In this document: positions 6,921 through 11,117 of the stretch, in pieces
Layout: each line of letters begins with the position of its first letter
How positions within the stretch are numbered: position 1 is the stretch's first letter
Origin: Patescibacteria group bacterium
GTDB lineage: Bacteria > Patescibacteriota > Dojkabacteria > SC72
DNA: 11,117 bases
Assembly: GCA_003518125.1 (NCBI GenBank)
Contig: DOZG01000036.1
Location: 1 to 11,117, forward strand
Direction of reading: 5' to 3'
Notes under the pieces: generated by a model
The model's input: only the letters and a program-made list of their open reading frames with translations
Database searches by the model: none
What the model was told of the DNA's origin: nothing
Translations under genes and position numbers: made by a program

Positions 6921-8738
6921 ATGCAAGAACTAAATAAAATACGCAATTTTTCAATAATTGCACACATTGACCATGGTAAATCTACACTAGCTGATAGACT
7001 ACTAGAAGCTACAAATACCAATACCACTGGTGAAAAATACAATGAAAGAATTCTAGATAGACTAGAATTAGAACAAGAAAGAGGTATTACCATAAAACTC
7101 CAAGCATGTAAAATGAACTACAAAGGATACACACTTAATCTCATAGATACACCAGGACATGTAGACTTCTCATACGAAGTATCTAGATCTCTTGCAGCGT
7201 GTGAAGCTGCTCTACTACTCATAGATGCCTCACAAGGAATACAAGCACAAACTATTTCAAATACCAGAAAAGCATTAAACCTGGGACTTACACTAATACC
7301 AGTACTTAACAAAATAGATTTACCAAATATTAATATCACAGATAGAGAAGAGGAAATATGCAATCTCTTAGGTTTTAAGAGAGAAGAGATTGTAAAAGTA
7401 TCTGGGAAAACAGGAGAAAATGTAGAATTGTTACTCGATGAGATAATTAAACAATGCCCTCCTCCTAAAGGAAATTCTAATGATCCGCTACAAGCATTAA
7501 TCTTTGATTCTTTCTACGATGAACATAAAGGGGTTGTTGTTGCAATAAGAATATTCAATGGATCAATCAAATATAAACATAGTAAACCACAAGATCTATA
7601 TATAATTCAAAAACAGGAAAGTTTTAAACCTACAGAAATAGGTACATTTAATCCAGATTTAAAGGAAACAGAATTCTTGGGTACAGGAGAAGTTGGATAC
7701 ATAGCTACAGGACTTAAAGATATTAAATATTTTACCGTAGGAGACACAGTATCTGACAAGAAAGACAGTAAATCCTTACCTGGTTACAAGACACCAAAAT
7801 CTAATGTGTTCGCAACATTCTTTCCTACTACTACAGAAGAATATGAGCCACTAAAAATATCATTAAATAAATTAGCATTAAATGATGCTGCACTAACATT
7901 TACCGATCAAAGATCAGCATTACTAGGCTCTGGATTTAAATGTGGCTTTTTAGGACTTTTACACATGCAGATAGTACAAGAACGATTAGAAAGAGAATAT
8001 GATGTCTCGTTAATTATAACCGCACCAACAGTTGAATACCATGTAATAGTAGATGATAATAAAGAAATTGAGATACAAACCCCAAGTGAACTACCAGACC
8101 CAAATAGAATCAAAGAAATCTCAGAACCGTGGGTAAGGGTAGAAATTCTAACACCAGATAGATATATGGGAGACCTAATGAACCTATGTCAAGCTCACAG
8201 AGGTACATATATAAATACTAAATACCTGAATCAAGGTGATGCCAATATACAATTAAAAGACCAATATATCGTACTCGAGTACGATATGCCATTAGCCTCT
8301 TTGATATCAAACTTCTTTGACCAACTCAAGAATATATCAAGTGGGTACGCTTCGATGGAATATGAGTTTATAGACTTCTTCCCAGTAGACTTAGTTAAAG
8401 TCTCCATTCTAGTAAACTTTAATGAAATCCCAGCATTAAGTTTTTTGGAAACAAGGAAAGATGCAAGACCTAAAGCAGTGAAATTACTTAAAGTAATGAA
8501 AGAGGAAATTCCCAGACAACAATTCTCTATACCACTACAAGCGGCTATAGGAGCTACAATAATAGCAAGAGAGGATATAAGAGCATTTAGAAAAGATGTT
8601 ACAGCAAAGTTATACGGTGGAGATTACAGTAGAAAACTGAAACTCCTTGAAAAGCAGAAAAAGGGAAAGAAAAGACTTAAACGGGTAGGACAGGTAAATA
8701 TTCCTCAAAAAGCATTTCTTGCGATATTAAAAACATAA
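6921..8738 (+). CDS. lepA: Elongation factor 4 (LepA), translational GTPase
   Basis: LepA is a ribosome-associated GTPase linked to back-translocation or 30S maturation. At 605 residues it is the normal length. GTPase motifs are complete: AHIDHGKST (14-22, G1), ERGITIK (53-59, G2), DTPGH (76-80, G3), NKID (130-133, G4) and SGKTG (161-165, G5, where SAKTG is usual). The LepA-specific C-terminus ends KLLEKQKKGKKRLKRVGQVNIP...AFLAILK. The start MQELNKIRNFSIIAHIDHG fits the family. A second ATG at 6916, out of frame, would encode only five codons (MVCKN) across the lepA start, and a transcript starting at 6920-6921 would omit it. The stop TAA shares its last A with the recF ATG. A perfect 22-base palindrome lies at 8266-8287 within the coding sequence. 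Confidence 0.98.
   Translation: MQELNKIRNFSIIAHIDHGKSTLADRLLEATNTNTTGEKYNERILDRLELEQERGITIKLQACKMNYKGYTLNLIDTPGHVDFSYEVSRSLAACEAALLLIDASQGIQAQTISNTRKALNLGLTLIPVLNKIDLPNINITDREEEICNLLGFKREEIVKVSGKTGENVELLLDEIIKQCPPPKGNSNDPLQALIFDSFYDEHKGVVVAIRIFNGSIKYKHSKPQDLYIIQKQESFKPTEIGTFNPDLKETEFLGTGEVGYIATGLKDIKYFTVGDTVSDKKDSKSLPGYKTPKSNVFATFFPTTTEEYEPLKISLNKLALNDAALTFTDQRSALLGSGFKCGFLGLLHMQIVQERLEREYDVSLIITAPTVEYHVIVDDNKEIEIQTPSELPDPNRIKEISEPWVRVEILTPDRYMGDLMNLCQAHRGTYINTKYLNQGDANIQLKDQYIVLEYDMPLASLISNFFDQLKNISSGYASMEYEFIDFFPVDLVKVSILVNFNEIPALSFLETRKDARPKAVKLLKVMKEEIPRQQFSIPLQAAIGATIIAREDIRAFRKDVTAKLYGGDYSRKLKLLEKQKKGKKRLKRVGQVNIPQKAFLAILKT
8266..8287. repeat. Perfect 22-base palindrome inside lepA
   Basis: Eleven bases (ATATCGTACTC) are followed immediately by their exact reverse complement, centred on CTCGAG at 8274-8279. 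The stretch encodes residues of the segment YIVLEYDMP in LepA. There is no loop, so it is better viewed as a duplex site than as an RNA hairpin. Any function is unknown. Confidence 0.85.
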
Positions 8739-9823
8739 TGATTAAGAGTATAAAATTACAAAATTTTAGAAAGTTCAAAGATTTAGAATTAAAATTTAAA
8801 TCCAACATTATCATTTTATACGGTGATAACGCACAAGGAAAAAGCTCTGTATTAGAGGCATTACACATCATCTGTAACGGAACCTCACCCTGGTCAAGCA
8901 GTGATGAATATATACGCAACAACCAAACTGGAATAACAAAACATAGTAGAATAGAAATCACTATAAACGAACATAAATACGCTCATTACAAAGATAATAA
9001 TCGGAAAATATATATGATAGACGATAGTAAAACCACCCCTAAAAAATTCTTCTTACAAAACTCTGCCACAATATTCAATCCCGAAAGAATTGACTTACTC
9101 ATGTTATCTCCTAACCAAAGAAGAATTTTTCTAGATGAAACAATCTCCCACATGAACTATGAATACTCTTCAATACTGAAAAAATTTAGAAATGTACTTA
9201 GGCAAAGAAATTCCTACCTCAAGAAACTATCAAAGAAGTTTTATGAAAGAGGCATTATCGCTAAAAACGATCCCCAATTAAACTTTTGGACAACACAACT
9301 CTCAGAACTATCTTCTTTGATTTACAAAGAAAGATTAAATATTATTCAAAAATTTAAACAAGAAAACTTTTCTCTTAAATATAACTTCTGTGATAAAAAG
9401 ATGAAACCAATTAAAAAAGTAAAAAATAAAATAGATGAAATACAAAAAATACTTGATACGGTATTAGAGGAAAGCAAAAAGAGAGATATAGCAACAGGAT
9501 ACAGTAATATTGGGCCACACAGAGACGATTGGAATATATTTACAGATCAAGACGTTAAAAAATACGGCTCCCGTGGTCAAAAAAGAATAGCTATTGGTAA
9601 TCTAATATTTAAATCCCAAGAAATAGTGGCTAAAGAGCTAGGCTACTACCCCATCCTCTTACTAGATGATATAGCCTCAGAGTTAGATACCAAGAATACA
9701 AAAAAGGTTTTTAATAAGAAGATATTAAACAACCAACAAACATTCATAACCACTATCAACAAAAAAATATTACCTAAATATATTCAAGAAAACGCTCAAT
9801 TCTTTAATCTAAATAGATATTAA
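8738..9823 (+). CDS. recF: DNA replication and repair protein RecF
   Basis: RecF is an SMC-like ATPase that, with RecO and RecR, loads RecA at single-strand gaps. At 361 residues it is of normal length. It begins MIKSIKLQNFRKFKDLEL, the typical first strand and arginine finger region. It carries Walker A GDNAQGKSS (29-37), LSPNQRRIFLD (123-133), a coiled mid-region (about 145-250), GPHRDDW (259-265), the ABC signature YGSRGQKR (276-283) and Walker B PILLLDDIASELD (305-317). ATG overlaps the lepA TAA by one base, so it depends on coupling with lepA. Most bacteria keep recF near dnaA, dnaN and gyrB; linkage to lepA is unusual, although recF placement varies. Its stop shares the TTAA at 9820-9823 with the opposing gene. 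Confidence 0.96.
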   Translation: MIKSIKLQNFRKFKDLELKFKSNIIILYGDNAQGKSSVLEALHIICNGTSPWSSSDEYIRNNQTGITKHSRIEITINEHKYAHYKDNNRKIYMIDDSKTTPKKFFLQNSATIFNPERIDLLMLSPNQRRIFLDETISHMNYEYSSILKKFRNVLRQRNSYLKKLSKKFYERGIIAKNDPQLNFWTTQLSELSSLIYKERLNIIQKFKQENFSLKYNFCDKKMKPIKKVKNKIDEIQKILDTVLEESKKRDIATGYSNIGPHRDDWNIFTDQDVKKYGSRGQKRIAIGNLIFKSQEIVAKELGYYPILLLDDIASELDTKNTKKVFNKKILNNQQTFITTINKKILPKYIQENAQFFNLNRY

Positions 9824-10611
9824 GTCTTTCCTAACTTTTCTTCTCTAAATCCTTTAGGAAAAAATTCAACTCTCCCACTTCTAAAACCATTTACCAATCT
9901 CTGGATATCTGGATCATGCTTCATTACCACCATATATCCGACTTGTAATAGGAAGCAAATAAGATTTATTATAAAAAAAATACAATTTCTTTTCATAATC
10001 GTTTTTAACATACCAACCTTTAATGATTCTCTCCTAAGAAATTTCCTAGATACAAGGTACTTCTCCCTCAACCAATCATTTTGTAAAAAAATAACACTTA
10101 GAAATGCTGAATAATAAACAGGTTTAAGAAAAAGCAACTCATTTAAATTAAACATATCATTCTCTAACAATAAGTTACGCTCTTCTGTTAAAAAATTAAC
10201 ACAAAGCTTATCTTTAACATCACTCTGTTTACTCCTCGACCTAATTCGTCTCTTAGATATATTCCTAAAATATAAATACAGTCGATATATCCACAGAGTA
10301 TCGTTTCTAGTCACAATAAACAAATCAATATCATCCTTCTCCTTAACAAATTCCGATGCTACGGAACCAGAAACACCAATAAATTGTACAAAAGGTTTAA
10401 GTACAATCCACTCTAAAGAATCCTTTAATATAGATATCTTCCTATTAATTATCCCCCTCTGTCTATCACTAATATCCTTGTACCTCCCACCTTTCACCTT
10501 AATATCCCAGACCTCTTCTATCTTCCCTTTACTCAAAAAAGCTGGAATCCTTTGCCTAAAATCGTATAAATCTTCTATATAGGCTATTAATTGTTTATCA
10601 GATTTATTCAT
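9820..10611 (-). CDS. Nucleotidyltransferase-fold protein of unknown target
   Basis: With the ATG at 10611 the protein has 263 residues; an in-frame TTG at 10629 would add six but is a poorer start. It has the polymerase-beta nucleotidyltransferase signature VSGSVASEFVKEKDDIDLFIV (80-100), with the GS pair and acidic residues Asp94 and Asp96 of the DxD. The third acidic residue expected on a later strand is not evident: KLCVNFLTE (136-143) has Asn at that place. The N-terminal part (1-70) is helical and charged. A hydrophobic stretch (about 209-230) near the C-terminus could be a membrane helix or a buried helix. No partner antitoxin-like gene is adjacent, so a MNT/HEPN toxin pair is not supported. 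The substrate is unknown. The gene meets recF tail to tail with overlapping stops and diverges from the PrgI-type gene. Confidence 0.72.
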   Translation of the reverse strand: MNKSDKQLIAYIEDLYDFRQRIPAFLSKGKIEEVWDIKVKGGRYKDISDRQRGIINRKISILKDSLEWIVLKPFVQFIGVSGSVASEFVKEKDDIDLFIVTRNDTLWIYRLYLYFRNISKRRIRSRSKQSDVKDKLCVNFLTEERNLLLENDMFNLNELLFLKPVYYSAFLSVIFLQNDWLREKYLVSRKFLRRESLKVGMLKTIMKRNCIFFIINLICFLLQVGYMVVMKHDPDIQRLVNGFRSGRVEFFPKGFREEKLGKT

Positions 10612-10617
10612 AGATAT

Positions 10618-10647
10618 ATAATAAAACAAATATTATCGGTTATTCAA
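10618..10647 (-). promoter_or_regulatory. Putative promoter of the nucleotidyltransferase gene (leaderless type)
   Basis: Read on the minus strand: TTGAAT (10647-10642), an 18-base spacer, then TATTAT (10623-10618, 5 of 6 matches), 6 bases before the ATG at 10611. This would start the RNA at the ATG and is a reason to prefer 10611 over the TTG at 10629, which lies upstream of the -10. The -35 overlaps that of the opposing promoter. Confidence 0.45.
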
Positions 10648-10671
10648 ACCCTATAGATGCTATGGTAAACT
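10643..10671 (+). promoter_or_regulatory. Putative promoter of the PrgI-type gene
   Basis: TTCAAA (10643-10648, 4 of 6), a 17-base spacer and TAAACT (10666-10671, 4 of 6) preceded by TGG (extended -10 TGn). The ATG follows 9 bases later, so the leader would be about 2-3 bases. The spacer holds an imperfect inverted repeat (CCtATAG-atg-CTATGG, 10650-10665) that could be an operator. Confidence 0.4.
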
Positions 10672-10680
10672 AAAAATAGC

Positions 10681-11117
10681 ATGAGACAACATCCAATACC
10701 ACAAAATGTACTAGATGTGGAGTTTAAACTCTTTACAAAGTTTACACTCAAAGAATTCGCATACCTTGCTGCAGGAGTAGGATGTGGATCAATATTCCTA
10801 GTCCTAAATAGACAGGTAGGCCTCCCAGGGATTATAGCATGGCCAGCATTCCTAATCCTCTCCTCTGTAGGAGCATTCTTTGCATTAGTTCCAATCAACG
10901 ATCAAGGGGCAGATGAATTTATAAAAAATTACTTTACTGCAATAAACAAACCGACTCAACGAGTTTGGTTAAATAAACAGATGCAAGGACAAAGAATAAA
11001 ACCAATAGTCAAACCAAATGATGATAAAAAAGGGAAAATTATAGGCGGTAAATTAAAAACAGATACAAAACTATTCACGGAAAAACCCGGAGACGATATT
11101 CTAGAAACCAAGCCTCC
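10681..11117 (+). CDS. PrgI-family (VirB3-like) membrane protein, 5' part (3' end outside window)
   Basis: The frame is open from the ATG at 10681 to the window end (145 codons). It begins MRQHPIPQNVLDVEFKLF, then TKFTLKEFAYLAAGVGCG, matching the PrgI family pattern of an IPQ near the N-terminus, a conserved acidic residue, then F-T-x-x-x-F-x-Y. Two membrane segments lie at about 25-42 and 49-72, followed by a polar Lys-rich tail (about 90-145). PrgI-type proteins resemble VirB3 of type IV secretion and in many bacteria precede a VirB4-like ATPase gene. No such gene is visible because the window ends, so a secretion or conjugation locus downstream is inference. The soluble tail looks longer than in short PrgI proteins. 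It has its own candidate promoter, divergent from the nucleotidyltransferase gene. Confidence 0.72.
   Translation, partial: MRQHPIPQNVLDVEFKLFTKFTLKEFAYLAAGVGCGSIFLVLNRQVGLPGIIAWPAFLILSSVGAFFALVPINDQGADEFIKNYFTAINKPTQRVWLNKQMQGQRIKPIVKPNDDKKGKIIGGKLKTDTKLFTEKPGDDILETKP

Noticed and set aside
10612-10629. TTG start at 10629 for the nucleotidyltransferase
   Set aside because: The ATG at 10611 is stronger, and the candidate -10 box at 10618-10623 lies between the two starts.
10644-10898. Minus-strand open frame over the start of the PrgI-type gene
   Set aside because: It crosses the divergent promoter region and opposes a recognisable protein; no protein features are seen.
1-11117. tRNA or rRNA genes, CRISPR repeats, insertion sequences, attachment sites
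   Set aside because: No T-arm-like GGTTCRAAT with cloverleaf pairing, no regular spaced repeats, no transposase or integrase and no long terminal inverted repeats were seen.
1-11117. Reassigned UGA (Gly) genetic code
   Set aside because: All proteins reach family-typical lengths with standard decoding, and conserved glycines in LepA, RecF and the LCP protein are encoded by GGN.

Overview
The window is AT-rich and gene-dense, with 13 protein genes and no RNA gene, insertion sequence or CRISPR array visible. Spacers are short and several genes overlap. The setting looks like a streamlined genome of the Candidate Phyla Radiation (Patescibacteria), perhaps near Dojkabacteria, Katanobacteria or Microgenomates. 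This is an inference from the gene mix: MltG, an LCP protein, small membrane-anchored Ig-like and FN3-like proteins, a DUF11-like surface protein, and a PrgI-type protein. It also rests on compact overlaps and the lack of upstream Shine-Dalgarno sequences. The lineage is not proven. All predicted proteins read through with the standard code, but every one of the 12 visible stops is TAA or TAG.

Layout. 1-2805 (+): the tail of mltG (peptidoglycan strand cleavage), an LCP-family envelope glycopolymer transferase, and holA (DNA polymerase III delta), packed as one probable operon. 2866-4629 (+): a large membrane-anchored surface protein behind its own promoter. 4603-5395 (-): two overlapping small anchored proteins with FN3-like and cadherin/Ig-like ectodomains, convergent with the surface gene. 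5489-6880 (+): rpsT (ribosomal protein S20), then two unrecognised membrane proteins. 6921-9823 (+): lepA and recF, translationally coupled by a 1-base overlap. 9820-10611 (-): an orphan nucleotidyltransferase-fold protein that meets recF tail to tail. 10681-end (+): the start of a PrgI-family protein, which may begin a type IV secretion-like locus outside the window.

The genes fall into two themes: cell envelope and surface (mltG, LCP, surface protein, Ig-like pair, membrane pair, PrgI) and replication, repair and translation housekeeping (holA, recF, rpsT, lepA). I see no new defence or mobile system.

The most interesting signals are regulatory. Both divergent intergenic regions carry opposing promoters whose -35 boxes overlap. 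Several -10 boxes lie only 6-9 bases before the ATG, which suggests leaderless transcripts. A terminator-like hairpin sits inside the end of a coding sequence. A perfect 22-base palindrome lies within lepA. All promoter calls were made by eye.
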